Origin: Fomes fomentarius | Lineage: Eukaryota; Basidiomycota; Agaricomycetes; Polyporales; Polyporaceae | Assembly: GCA_022606135.1 (NCBI GenBank) | Contig: JABYQN010000016.1 | Coordinates: 186,001-250,000 of the forward strand | Length of the DNA: 64,000 nt | Reading direction: 5' to 3' | In this document: positions 1-11,959 of the stretch, piece by piece | Layout: each line of letters begins with the position of its first letter | How positions within the stretch are numbered: position 1 is the first letter of the stretch | Translations under genes and position numbers: made by a program | Notes under the pieces: model-generated | The model's input: the letters and a program-made list of their open reading frames with translations, nothing else | The model's database searches: none | Told to the model about the DNA's origin: nothing

Positions 1-990
1 GTCTAATTATCCGCGCTAGACGCTTTTCTTTTCTGTGCTGTTCGAGCGCTGCGGTGGTATGGCCTGGTCAGTTCAGTTCAGTTCTTTTCTGGGGGTTTCG
101 TGCCCCCCCCCCCCTTCTCCCCTGCCCCCCTATCCTCTCGCCCTATCGCCCTTTTACGGCCTTTCGAAGTTTACCTTCACCTTTACCTTACCTGTCTACG
201 CACGTCGCTGTATATTTGTCTGTGTGTGTCGATATTAGCGTACTCACCGCGGTCCGTACTAGTAGACCCTTTTTTTCTGTCATCATCCACTACCGGTACC
301 ACTATCCGACTTGCAACCGGATTCATCTCTTACCACCCTTGACCCGCTCGCTCGCTCGCTCCTGTCGTCGTTTCGTAGTCTATCATAGTCTAGTCTAGTC
401 AAGTCAAGTCAAGTCAAGTCTGTCCCTAGTGTTCTTTATTGTCTATTGCACTTTGTCTATCTGCTGTGAATGCACTTGTTCCCTGACTCCTGAATCCCGA
501 GTCCCGAGTCCCGAGCGTCGGTGTGTCGATGTCGATATATCTGCTTCTTTTGCGCCTCTTTCTGTCGAGTCTCTGCGTTCTGCATTCATGTGGTATTTCA
601 TACTCGTACGTAATTCTCCTGGCGGGAGTGAATGTCTGCCCTCTGCGCTATGCAATGTTGATACCGCAAATTCACAGATTTTCTTCCGATCATTGCGAGC
701 GGAGCGATGTTGCCCTGGAGATGATCTATTCAGTATGTTCAGTTCTCCTCCTGGCTGTGTCAATAACCCAAGGAAAAAATCTGGATGTGCCTGCCCCCGA
801 CAAAGTCAATCGCAAGCCTTCATTTCGTATGGATTGCTCATGTTGCAGCCATGCTGCATCGAATCATTTGCTCCAGAACTCGGAACTCAGAGGATTTACC
901 ACCAGATTACGTAAGTATTGTCCACTCATCAAAAGCGAGCCGGAACTTTGCCAACCTCAACCAAGTTGAACCAACGTTATACGAGAACCC
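1..990. other. No gene recognised; simple-sequence rich
   Basis: No coding region that I can support. The left edge is pyrimidine-rich, with a long C homopolymer near 105-116. Short tandem tracts follow: a CGCT run near 346-362, a tagtc/aagtc pentamer run near 386-421 and a cccgagt repeat near 497-515. The short open frames here overlap in several frames and have no recognisable motif. A likely 5' UTR or upstream intron of the next gene begins with gtaagt at about 909. Confidence 0.5.
386..421. repeat. Pentanucleotide tandem repeat (tagtc/aagtc)
   Basis: Consecutive 5-base units read tagtc and then aagtc, about seven in all. It is an ordinary microsatellite in untranslated sequence. Confidence 0.8.
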
Positions 991-1576
991 ATGGCAGACA
1001 CCAACACCAACACCAACACTAACGCCACACCCTCTCCGAAGAGCTCTGAAGCTATCGATTATCCTCCAGGCCGTCGTCCCTACAAGTACAAGCCCATTCT
1101 CGCCCCCGTCCGTCCAGCACCATCCGTCGCATTCGGCTTCATCCTCGATTTTGAGTGTCGCCTTCGTTGGACCAGATGGTTCACCGAATTCATCCACGGA
1201 CCAGAACGGCTCGAGGGCAAGACTCCGGAGGAAGCGCGCGAGTATCTCAGCAGAATGGAGCGTACTATTCGAAGGGGGCTTCCGGCCGTCATCTACACCG
1301 AGTTTCCCAGCCTTCGTCCGCTCCGTAACACTATCTTGCCGATTGTCGAGACCGACCCTCACGTCCAACGCTATATCTTCGTCCTCAGAGACAATGCGAC
1401 GTGGGAGGGGTTGAAGGCGCCGCTGACCGCGGAGGTCATCGAAGGGGTCCGACAAAGGCTCGGTGTGGGATCGGACGTGGAACCTAACTGGTATCGCATC
1501 ATGCCGTACGTCCCCTGCCCGTCTTTTCTCTAGCTTACTTCTTGAACTCAGTTATTCAATCAGTGGTATGAGGTGA
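991..1576 (+). CDS. Unknown small protein, tandem copy 1
   Basis: I do not recognise the family. The proposed model has two exons, 991-1505 and 1564-1576, giving about 175 residues. The N-terminus is a short Asn/Thr repeat after MAD. The body begins with SEAIDYPPGRRPY and contains a hydrophobic FGFIL stretch, an RLRWTRWF motif and a basic helix around SRMERTIRR. The start is supported because copy 2 (3075) has an ATGGCAGA start in the same context. Both copies also share a gtacgt donor after the codons for Ile-Met and end at the same in-frame stop after a short second exon (Pro-Gly-Met-Arg). That shared structure supports a real gene; further 3' exons cannot be excluded. Expression and function are unknown. 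Confidence 0.6.
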
Positions 1577-3074
1577 TGGAACCCAAGTTGTGTCCCCTTG
1601 CCGTGTGCACGTGATCTCCATGCAAGTTCGCTCATGTGGGGTCCTAACTTGTAGCCTTTGTCGGAAGAGGGAATACTGTTGGGACAGAACAAACTCGGAT
1701 ATTTTTTTACTGTTCTTCCTTCCCAGAGTAACGTGCATGACAGTAGATCGTGGATGTGCGTTGACTTCCTGCAAGTTGGCAAACACACTCATGTTGAGGT
1801 GGCACTTGTAGATCCTCCATGTCCATGCGTCACTATCGACATCGATATCACTGATTCTGCACACGACGATCTGTTCTACTTACCTCCTGGATACGCTCCG
1901 GCTGGGCGGTCGCCACGACGGTTATATTGCCGGGGCTACAACGCCTCACATGCATATTCGATTCGCCTTGAGGTCTGCGACGGACCATCTCGCACTCTGG
2001 CAGGCAGCACTTGCCTTGCCTTCGACGTCCTGGAGGCTCTTTCGGGCCCCGAAGAATTTCTGAATCTGTGCTTGTGACGCGCCGCGGGGATGGTGCGCCC
2101 ATTCTGACCAGCGCGAAGGCATTGAGTTGCAAAACAGTGAGTACGTGGTTGTCGGGGGTGGATCGAGCGGAACCTTAAGCCACCCATCACCGGTGGATTG
2201 TACTACTGCGATTAGTTTGGGCTGTAGGTGGTCCCAGTTTGTCCGGCGCCGGATGGACTCCTGGGGCCCAGGCATGTTGGACGACGTTTGAGAGGGTCTC
2301 AGATCTCGGACCTCGTGTACAACTACGGTCCGTGCATATGGCATATAATCACGTCATGCGGTCGAATATCTGTCAAATTCTTGCAGTGTCGATGGATTCG
2401 CCTGTGAACATCGCGCAGGTCCCCCGGTGAAGTGCCACCCCGTATCCGATATATCAATATTGACTCTGATCTCCGGCTGACCCTCGGAGGCTTATAGAGG
2501 TGTACTATGTGCTTGCTAGTGGCGAGTGGTTTGTCAGGTCATGAATGCATCATCCATCCGTTCCAGACATGGCAGGAGTACTGTTGAGCGGGGGATAACC
2601 TTGCGGTCTCATCGGAGCGCGCGTAGCAAGTTGGGTCTCAGACTCTGCCATCCGTAATTAATGTCTGCATCTCATCCTGCTGCGCCCCGCCGCTGATTTT
2701 CATACCTCAATGTCACCACTTTTCTTGCAATCATGTCGAGTGGCATGCCACTGAGGACATTGACTAGCGATGTTGCGGCACCTAGGATAACATTGAGATA
2801 ACATCAGACTCGGAACTTGAATTGCTCAACATTCTGCACGTCTTCACAGTGTTATTCATATACCGCTCTCAATTATATCAGTGTGCTCACAGCCGGCATG
2901 TTGCTTTGATAAACATACTCATAGGATGTTGCCAAGGCAGAAAGTTAGTGAGTCCCAGTGTTCAAACGTTCAAGTTCAAGGTAAACATGGGAAAGATTGA
3001 CACGAGTAAATTACGTAAGTTTCGTCCACGAACCGGAACTTTGCGGGCCACGTTCATCTTCTTGAATGCTACCC
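1577..3074. other. Spacer of the first tandem duplication unit
   Basis: No gene supported. Parts of this spacer align with the stretch downstream of copy 2: about 2070-2130 with 4110-4140, 2300-2440 with 4170-4310, and 2590-2650 with 4500-4560. The duplicated unit therefore extends well beyond the coding region. Open frames here are not conserved between the two copies, which argues that the spacer is non-coding. Confidence 0.55.
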
Positions 3075-3636
3075 ATGGCAGAGACCAGTACCACACACTC
3101 TCAGAGCTCTGAAGCTATCGATTATCCTCCCGGCCGTCGTCCCTACGAGTACAAGCCCATTCTCGCCCCCTTCCGTCCAGCACCATCTGTCGCATTCGGC
3201 TTCATCCTCAATCTTGAATGTCGCCTTCGTTGGACCAGATGGTTCAAAGAACTCCTCTACGGACCGGAGAATCTCGAGGGCAAGAGTCCGGAGGAAGTGC
3301 GCGAGTATCTCAGCAGAATGGAGCGTACTATTCGAAGGGTGCTTCCGAGCCTCATCTACACCGAGTTTCCCAGCCTTCGTCCGCTCCGTAACACTATCTT
3401 GCCGATTGTCGAGGCCGACCCTTCGATCCAGCGCTATATCTTCGTCCTCAGAGACAACGCGACGTGGGAGGGGTTGAAGGCGCCGCTGACCGCGGAGGTC
3501 ATCGAAGGGGTTAGACAAAGGCTCGGTGTTGGAGATGTAGATCCTAACTGGTATCACATCATGCCGTACGTCCCCTGCCCGTCTTTATCGAGCTTGCTTC
3601 TTGAACCCAGTTGTCGAATCCAGTGGTATGAGATGA
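3075..3636 (+). CDS. Unknown small protein, tandem copy 2
   Basis: Paralogue of the gene at 991. Exons 3075-3565 and 3624-3636 give about 167 residues. The N-terminal Asn/Thr repeat of copy 1 is replaced by a shorter Ser/Thr stretch. From SSEAIDYPPGRRPY onward the two proteins are closely similar, with scattered substitutions (for example FKELLYGPENLEG against FTEFIHGPERLEG). The intron position and the terminal Pro-Gly-Met-Arg stop are conserved. An upstream in-frame ATG at 3066 would add three residues; 3075 is preferred because it matches copy 1. No domain is recognised. Confidence 0.6.
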
Positions 3637-5043
3637 TGGAATTAAGCTGTGGCAAGCTCTCCCTTTGCCGTGTGCACGTGGTTTCTATGCAAGTTCGCTG
3701 GACGTGGGTGGTCGTCCAGTTTCACTTTCGGAATTGTATGCTACGTTACCCGAGGGATGGAATGCGACTATGTGCTGCAGGTAGAGTAATGGGTTGTATC
3801 ACCACAAGCTGGATAGTCCAGGCTGGACTCTAGAGTCAGGAGATCTGAGCGGTAATGGCGGCATGATCTCCTCAAAGTCTAGACTCGGAGTTACTGGTAA
3901 ACCAGACATACAAACAAACGCCTCTGCCGCTTTAGACTAGATCATAATGAGTTACCAATAAGAATGTCTGCTTGCTGTGCTGCTGCGGGTCTCCGATGAA
4001 ATTCCTCACATCCCACCTACTTGTAACATCGCCGAAGTCGTCTTCGGAGGGGGTCGCACTCAGGCAGGCTGCACTTTCCTTCGGCATCCGGATCTGTACA
4101 TGTGCTTTGTGATGCGCCGCGCGTGGATTTCGGGGCGGATTGGATGGAACCCTTCGATCCCTGGACTTCAGAGTCTCAGGCCTCATGTACTACTATAGTC
4201 CATGTATCTGCTACGCAATCACGTCGGCATGTGACTGAAAGTCGCCCGCAGTGCCAGTAGATCCATGTATGGAACAACGCGCAGGTCCCCGGTAAAGTGC
4301 CACCCCGCATCGTTGACTCAGATATCCGGCTGACCTCGGAGGCTTATGGGCGCGTGGCGAGTAGTTTCCAGCACGACTGCGTGCCAGAACCGGCCTTTCG
4401 GTAAAGCGGTGCATTGCGATCAACTTCAGCGTACAATAAACGACATATGGTGGTTCTAGCCTCTTGAGGTTAAGAGTCCGATGGAGGTAGTGGGAGTAGT
4501 AGTGGGGGATGAACCCCCGGTCTCGTCGGAGCGTGTGTAAGGGGAGCGGGCTTGGGACTTAGATTCATGTGTATGTGATGGCAGAGTTGTCATCCAGAGT
4601 GGACTGGAGAGAATGGCTCTATCGATGACGGATGCCGCGCTAAAACGGAAGAGAAGGTGGGGAATGGAGAGGCACGGCCGTGCTGTCTATTGCCAATGCT
4701 TACTTATGCAGCGGTTGGGTCGAGCGACACTGGAGCTGTCGCGGCCTATGTGGGACCGCCAGTCTTGTTCGTACCTCGGGAGATGAAATGAAATGAGACC
4801 ACCGGTACGTAGTCGTCGGACTGGCAAGGAACAACTTGGGCTACACCCTCCCGTCCTCGGAGCTCGGGCCTTGATCCTGTAGATGTCCGGGGGCGCGGAA
4901 TCATGCATTTAACTTGCTCGTCCTGGAGACCCGGATACGCGCCCGCAATAAACTGCATAACGATCTTCCAGACGCCGAGGACGCCGATCACCCTTCGGGG
5001 TCTCATCCAGCACCAGCATTCCGAGGCGGGACGCCCTCGGGGG
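3637..5043. other. Downstream spacer of copy 2 and 3' flank of VPS36
   Basis: The first 900 bases are the diverged counterpart of the spacer after copy 1. The remainder, 4560-5043, is probably the 3' untranslated flank of VPS36 on the minus strand. I see no gene in it. Confidence 0.5.
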
Positions 5044-7390
5044 CTAATACTCCTGCCCGTCCCAGACGTAGCCCCGGAAGATGTTGATCCACCAGCGCAC
5101 CTCACCGCCTTCGCTCGCCGCCCATGCTGCACCAGCACCGGCGCCGGCGCTCGGGGAGGAGGCGAAAATGGCGACGCCGGAGCCGCCGTCGTCCCTGCAG
5201 ATCTCGCCGTCCATCTCGACCTCGGTGACCATCTCTTCCGTGAGACCGATGGGGAGATCCTCCTCTTGCGCAACTTCTACCGTTGTTCGGGGACCAACTG
5301 TCGGACGGGATCAGTAAAAAACGTCTCTCTATCCTCATCCTGCCAAATATTGAAGCTTAAAAAATGAGGTGATCGATAACATCCGAAAGAACAAGAACAT
5401 TGCGTGAATTGTATGCAGGAAACAAGTCGAAAAAAGTACGTCGACGTAAGAGAAGCGAGAAGTAAGAATCCTCACCTAACGTGAGCAGCCCTACTAGTCG
5501 AGAAGCGAACGCCGCGCTGCCATACGGCGGAGTATGGAGCACCGAGAGGCCCGAGGCTGCGAACGTTCGCATGCGAATGGGAGGAAGCGTGAAGGTCGGT
5601 AGGTGTGGTAACACCTGTAAGAACGTCGCCGGCGGGATTAGGGCTGCGAACGAACAGAAGAACCGTCAGTTATCCTTCCCATTCCCCCCTCTGATCTACA
5701 ACAACTGGTGGCTGGCCCCCCATTCGGGGCCATCATGTTACTCACCGACTCCCCGAGCACGATTCCAGCCGCCCCACACCTCGTCGAGCGCGACGATCCC
5801 ACGCCTGCGCATCATGCCCTCGCCGCCTTTCGCGCCGCTGCCCTCGAGGACGCCCGCGAGCTCCTTCGCAAGCTCCTCGTACCAGTTGCGCTCGTCCCGG
5901 ACCATGTCCTGCGTGACCGGGGCGTTCGCCATCTGCAGCCCAAGCTGCGCGAGCGAGGAGCGGATGAACGTCGCCTCCTCCGGCTCCACGGCCTGCGTCG
6001 CAGCCGTCCCGGGAGCTAGAGATGGGCCGGGCACGAGGGACGGCGCAGGCGTCGAGGCTGCGGTCAGCCGCTCGTTGAGGTCCTGTGCGAGCTTGACCAT
6101 GTCTTTCCACTTGACCATCAGCGCCTCCAGGTCGGCCAGGGCGTCCTCCATGTTGGACTGCGACGTCGCTGCGGTCGTCTCGACCGAGCGCAGGATACCG
6201 TCTGGCGAGAACGAGCGGTCAGGATTCGGCTGCACTGACGTACTGTTCGCGCATGGATACTCACTGATTCCCGAGCGGCCGAGATGTCGAGAGGACGGTC
6301 CAGCGGAGGCTGGCTCTGCGGACGCTCTGGCAACCGCTTTGCTCTGGTGATGGCGGGGACATGACTTTGTCAGTAGGCAGGGAGACGAGGGATCCTTGTG
6401 TCAACGCACCTCCCATGCTTTCCCAAGTAGGCATCTTCTGAGGACGCTGTAGAACGCCTTGTCTCCACCCTTACGGAAGCTTATTCTGATCATCCGCTTG
6501 TCGGGGCTATCGTCTTCAGAGTCCTCATCATCTGGTGCTGGAGTGACCGATCGTGAGGTTGGTGCAGACTTTGCGGGCAGATGGGAGGAAGTTGACTGCA
6601 GAGATCCACGTGGAAGAAGAGTGCCGCAAATCTCGCATTCTCGAAGAAGTGGGTTGTTCAGGAACGTGCACGCTATGCAAGCTATCTCGTCGGTCTTGCT
6701 TGGGGGACCGGGAGGGATCGGTGGCGAGGGAGAGGGAGACGCGGATGTCGAGATACTGAGTTTGGCGAGATTTAGTGACGACGACGGGAGGGAGGTCGAC
6801 AAGGAATGCGACGTCAACGTCGATCTTGAGGGGATGTTGACGGGCGCCTTCATCGAAGCACGGGGGACGCCACAGAGAGAGCAGACCAAGGACGCAGAGG
6901 ATGCGAGCCCCATAGGATTACGATTGCTGCAGACTTCGCATTCCCAGTATTCGACATCGCTGTTGCTCGTACGTCTATCGGTTTGAACTGACTCTGTAGC
7001 TCCTTCTGATGGCCTCCATGCTGATCCGGTGGGTGGTGGATTGAGATAGAGCGTGATCTTAGCTGAGCTCGTGAATAGACCAGCGTAGTACTCAGTCCGT
7101 GCAACGTGCGCTAAATCCAAAGAGAAAGACCGAGAGAACGGGTGCGCATTGTCGATGTAGAAAAGTCGGTGAGTGGTGGCGTGGATAGTTCCAGACTGAT
7201 GGTGGGGCGCCTTCTGTGGGCTTTAGAGCGAGATCCATTTAGCTGCGAATGATACAAAGCAATGGACGTGTACGTGCCCATCATATATTCCGACCGCCTC
7301 TTGTGATGTCAGTAGAACTTCGTCCTCGTATAGCAGTGCTGGTACCGGGATGGTCCCATCGGCACTCTCAGTATAGCGCTTCAAAGCCAT
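5044..7390 (-). CDS. VPS36: Vps36, ESCRT-II subunit with GLUE and two NZF zinc fingers
   Basis: ESCRT-II subunit that binds ubiquitinated cargo and phosphoinositide on endosomes and bridges ESCRT-I to ESCRT-III. Exons 7390-7274, 7213-6410, 6343-5746, 5643-5476 and 5297-5044 join in frame to 646 residues. Residues 1-39 open a GLUE domain (start MALKRYT; VGIYDGH near the first junction), and exon 2 continues it with HRLFYID and TEYYAGLFTSSAK. As in budding yeast, zinc fingers interrupt GLUE. NZF1 has Cys about 131, 134, 150 and 153. NZF2 has Cys about 218, 221, 232 and 235, with a CTF that fits ubiquitin contact. GLUE resumes at ISFRKGGDKAFYSVLRR (about 282). The EAP30-type winged helices follow, and the end VRWWINIFRGYVWDGQ is typical of the family. 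It is longer than animal forms because of low-complexity Ser/Pro linkers. The neighbours give no functional link. Confidence 0.95.
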
Positions 7391-9863
7391 CTTCTATAGC
7401 CTGTTGCGCGAGTTTCAGCATACTGCTCTTCTGACCACCATAGAAGTGGGAGGCGCTACTCACGACACCTTCTCTATGTGTAAGTCCGTCAGCGTGTCGA
7501 AGACTTCTTGCCAAGAAGCTGTTCGTGAACTTGAAGATTGAGATCGGATAAGTCAAAACCGCTAGGATGCAAAGTGTCAATCTCATATTAGGACGTGTTA
7601 CGACAGTCCTTTCTTTACCTAGACAACGTTCATGAACACAAGCTCAGTCGCGCAAAACTCAGGGTGGTTGTCGCTCTGTAACTTACGGTGCAAGCGTGAG
7701 AGCGTCATCACACGACACGCGCTGCGCGCGACGGCTCGTCTCCTGGCACGTGCAGATACGCCTCGAGGCTACTGAACTCCGGGCGCCTAGTGCGATGAGT
7801 GTGGCAAGTGTTAATTCGGTGTGCTTGAGCTTTCCTTTGAAAGAGAGTAATACGTCTATAGTATCTTGCGCTTATTCCGGTGCATGAAGGGCTTGATGCA
7901 AGTTACACGTGTTCATAAATGGCCCTACACTGGCGAACCTGTTCAGGCGGAGTAAGGTGCATTTCGTCGACACATTATACACTCATATGTTGACAGGAGG
8001 ACATATGTCACACCATTGTTGTTTAGTTACTACTTTATTAGCTTCTTATACCGGAAAGGGGATACATGTTGTGTCGATATTCACCGCATGTGTCCCGCGA
8101 TCGAAACACTCTGGCATAGCTTTCCCGCGCAAGCCGATTGGCTGATTGCGGGCTCTTCATATGGGTGTTCACTACACTTGATATCAACAAGTAATCACTC
8201 GGGATACAACGTTGATGTCAGCGGCGTTGCTGACAGAAGAAGGTGGAGTCCAATGCCGAAGAGTCATCGAAGGCTCCACTGGCAAGGGATGTCTTGGCAG
8301 AGGTGCACAGGGTACGCAAGAACTCTCTAGATTGTACTCAAGACTCTATGTACAAGGGTGCCTTCAGGGTACTTCTCTGTATTGACGAAGACATTGGTAA
8401 GGCCGGATCTGGTCCAAGGATTATCCGTGCTGGCTCGATGTCGCAGAGGTGCGTCTATTCTGCTCCAACTTGAATAGCGTCCGATCTACCCTGGCGGTGT
8501 TTTGCCGACCTTACAAACATTCAGAACGCAGAAGCGGCCCCGAGCCAGTCATTGATGTCAACGAGGTCGGGATGCGACCATCGCACTCATGGGAGAACAT
8601 ACGACACTTTTTGTGAAACCATCTCACCGGGCTCCGAGCCGAACGATCTATGTCCCATGCTGCATCTTGTGCAAGTCATTCAGATTTGCGTGTAATCCAA
8701 TACAGCAGCGTGAGCCGCAGGAGACACTTCCTTGGGCTGACCCAATCAGCCGTAGCCGCCGGTCATCGCGATCCCCAAAATTGGTCTTGGTGTCTTGGTG
8801 TGTACTTTGTGGGTACGGCCTACGCGCCACGCGCCATCGCGCAGCTCGATAACTTTCACAGTCGCACCTGGTCGCACTCCTTGGTGCGCAGTAGGGTTCG
8901 AAACTTTTTAGTCCCTGCCCTCTCTTCTCTTCTGTGATGGGATTGACCAGTGGTGGTGCCAGACCATTGACGAGAGAACAACAGTAAAGCAACGGAACAA
9001 TAGCAGTGCCATGTCTCCTAGCTTACGATGCACGCTGGCGATGACAGACATCGTCCCTCCCACGGGAAGGTGGCACATGACGAGGATTACCCACTTGCTT
9101 CCCTCGCGGACACACCGTGCTCAGACCGGTCATGTCAGATATCCCATTTGTAGTCCTACGCCCCCACACGACACCACCTAGGTACAGCGACCATACGTTA
9201 TAGATATACATACAATGCAAATAAGAATTTGTTCCATGCAGCGATGATGTCAATGCGAGCTCTAAGATACATTCGTGTTGATGCGTGGAGACTGGTGTGT
9301 GTATGTGCATCGACGCAGCCAACGCACGGCCCGAGGGAACGCAGGCAATGGTGACCAGCCGAGCGTCGGGGGTCGAGCAGTGTTCGTCGTGAGCGAGGAC
9401 CATGAAGTTCCATTCGTACGTGGGGCCGGCGAACTACCAAGCCATGTCGAGGCCGGTGTGAATCTGAATAACGCCAGGAACAAGTCACATGTAAGCCGGA
9501 TGCTATGAGAGCGATGAGGGACAGGAGATGCCACCCGTGTGAGCGCGCGAACGACACCGGCCTGAGGGTGAGAAGGCGCGTGCGATGCCCGAGTGGCGCA
9601 GGGCTGCCACTGGGAACATCCCGCGCGAGGAGGACAGGCAGCGCGCCAACAGTGGGAAGCCCGAACCCGACGCTGGGGAGAGCGCCCCACGGACCCCACG
9701 CCACTGTCCTCCTTGCGTCACAGAGAACACAAATGGAGGCGGACGTCGGGGCTATGCCGAGGTGCGCGTCGCACGCGAGTGGTGCGGTCGGTGCAACGAG
9801 GCTGGGAACGATTGCAAGCGGAGACTCACCAATAGTGCAGACGAGTATAGTATTAACGATGCA
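7391..9863. other. 2.5 kb without a recognised gene
   Basis: Between the VPS36 start and the stop of the membrane-protein gene. Several open frames of 60-170 codons overlap one another on both strands between 9200 and 9950, where GC content rises. None shows a domain, a consistent splice model or a plausible start context. A small fast-evolving gene could be missed here. Confidence 0.4.
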
Positions 9864-11959
9864 TCACCTGGACCGAGCGGAGCGTACAGAGCTACGGTCG
9901 GCATCAGATGTCCGTTGTGGCGATCCTTCTGCTTCCCCATCTCCCTGAGTGTCCGCGTTTTGCTGAGGCAGGGGTATTAGCGGCGGCGCTTGCGATGCGA
10001 ACGATGGTGGCCGGTCTGAGTACCCACTGCGCTGCGACTGCGCATCGGAGTTCGCTCGTGAGCGTGATGGCGGAGGACCGGTTGCGTACACCCCTCTTGA
10101 ACCGGACCCGTTCGTATGTAGTGGCACTGGAGACGTGCTGACCGGTGCTGATGATGTTGCTACTGGTGAGTAGCCAGCGAGAATCGCGGGGATAGGGGAG
10201 GATATGGCAGCGGGGAAGGACGGAGGCGCGAAGTAATCGTCAACACCGTCTTCAGGCATAGGTGGAGGGGTAGGAGGGGGCCGGTCAGCATACGACGTAT
10301 CTTCTCCTGGGGCAGGTAACCGGGGAGGCGCCCATGGTACGGGTGATGTGGATGAGAGCAACGCGAGCGTCGCATCGTTCGGAGGGGAATATGGCGGTGG
10401 AGGTGCAGGAACGACAGTACCAGGGAAGTATCGAGGAACGAAGGGAACGGGGCCCTGCATGGGCGGGCTATCTTCGGAGGCATCAGTGTGGAAGGACTCG
10501 CCGTCAAAGTCGTATGAACGATTTTGGGAACGTCGATATTGGCGGTCCCGACGCGCTGCACGCAAGCGCCGTCGGTAGATGGAGATCGCCAACGACAATG
10601 AGAGGATAGCAAGAAGCCCAACACTGCCTCCCACAGCGCCAGCAAACGTCGCGACGTTGCGGGCCTTCGTCTGACTGGCGGACATGGAGGAGATTGCGGC
10701 AGGGGATAGAAGAAAGAGTGCGGCGACGGTGTAGTGGTGGGGAGATATCAGGAGAGTCGGCAAGAGAGGCAAATTCAGGCCATGGAGTACATAACCAACC
10801 AGCGAATCAAGAGCCAGTGAGATATCGGGGCGGACCAGCGAATAGGATAATTCGGCTCGTGAGTGAATTGCAGCATCCCGAAATACAAGCGGGAATTATA
10901 CGCACAAGTTGGTATTCCCGGGACCAACGCTTGGCGCCGTGCTCCCAGTACCTGATCCCGTTTCTGGTCCTCCAGGGCGGACGTTCGTACTAGAAACAGG
11001 TGGGTTCGAGACATCGTTCTGTGTATAGACGATGTAGTCTAAGAGTAAAACAGAATCCGGCCCGATTTGTATCGTCAGTGAGTGCGGCGCTTCTGCCAAA
11101 CCGGCTTGACCGAACACCAGCTCCGAAGGTAAGAACCCGGATGCAGACGCTGTACCAATATGTTGGTAAGTCCCAGAGGGATGCGAGTCGAGCAAAAACG
11201 TGAGATTCATAAATCTCGGGGTTGAGTTTGCTGGAGCGGTCCCGAGTGGAATCAGAGCGTAGACGTATACGGCGGAGCCTGCGGGGCAGTTCAGTACTTC
11301 TGCAACGAGGCTGGTTGCCACCCAATAGCGAGGCGATCCAAATTCACCTCCCTATTGGCATCCATGGATCACGTACCGGTGAAATTGAGCTGTGCGGAAA
11401 CTGGATGATCTATGAATCCTTCGTCATCGCTGTCAAGATGCGGGGTGTAGAACGGACTGGCTGCAGGGTCGCTCCTCGGCGTCGGAGCCTGTCGTCGTAC
11501 AAGGCGCGAAGCCAGCAATGCGCCCCTTCGCCTTACTCGCATGCCCCGCGTGCCCCCTTCATCACTGTCGTCACTCTGGCCGTCTTCGTCTCCGTCGTCG
11601 CCGTGTACGAGGTTGCTGTCACCATGACCCCCCGGACCCTTGGTACCACCCTCCTTTCCAGGCAAATGTGAAGGTTGTGCACCGGATAGTTGTGCTTGAT
11701 GTGTTGCCGGTTGATCATCGGCATCGACGGTAGGCACCATATGAGTTCCGTCATGCCAAGTGCTATTGAATGCAATCGACGGATCCGGAGCGAGGCAAAC
11801 AGGGCAGAGTGTAGACGACGCATGCCAGGAAGAAGCAGGAGTGTATACGATTGCCGGTGATGTATCGTCGATGGTATTGTTCACTGCATCGGCGCGGACA
11901 AGGGGGAGCGGGAGCATCGGAGATAGTATCGGAGACAAAAAGAGCAGGGATAGCCATAT
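9864..11959 (-). CDS. Single-pass membrane protein with secreted-type ectodomain (5' end uncertain)
   Basis: Member of a large basidiomycete family of predicted type I membrane proteins; function unknown. Exons deduced: about 11959-11377, 11278-10906 and 10674-9864. A hydrophobic leader (LLFLSPILSP, LPLPLV) is followed by the family signature VNNTIDDTSPAIVYTP, a Cys-x2-Cys pair and FNSTWHDGT. The ectodomain spans the first junction (NFTG/SAVYVYAL) and has the pattern ending HSLTIQIGPDSVLLLDYIVYT. After a Ser/Pro/Gly linker, one transmembrane segment lies at VATFAGAVGGSVGLLAILS, then a basic stop-transfer YRRRLRAARRDRQYRR. The cytoplasmic tail of about 230 residues is Pro/Ser-rich and ends in an RS-rich stretch. 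An unusual acidic His/Gly/Asp-rich insert sits in the first exon. The initiating Met is not settled: the codons before 11959 follow a good acceptor (ctatcag), so a short upstream exon is likely. Confidence 0.65.

Noticed and set aside
443..969. Overlapping open frames on both strands
   Set aside because: Several frames are open together without a motif or splice model, and the stretch precedes the gene start at 991; most likely UTR or non-coding.
9198..9948. Open frames of 130-170 codons on both strands
   Set aside because: High GC keeps many frames open at once. Translations are Arg/Pro/Ser-rich, as expected of antisense or non-coding frames, with no domain seen.
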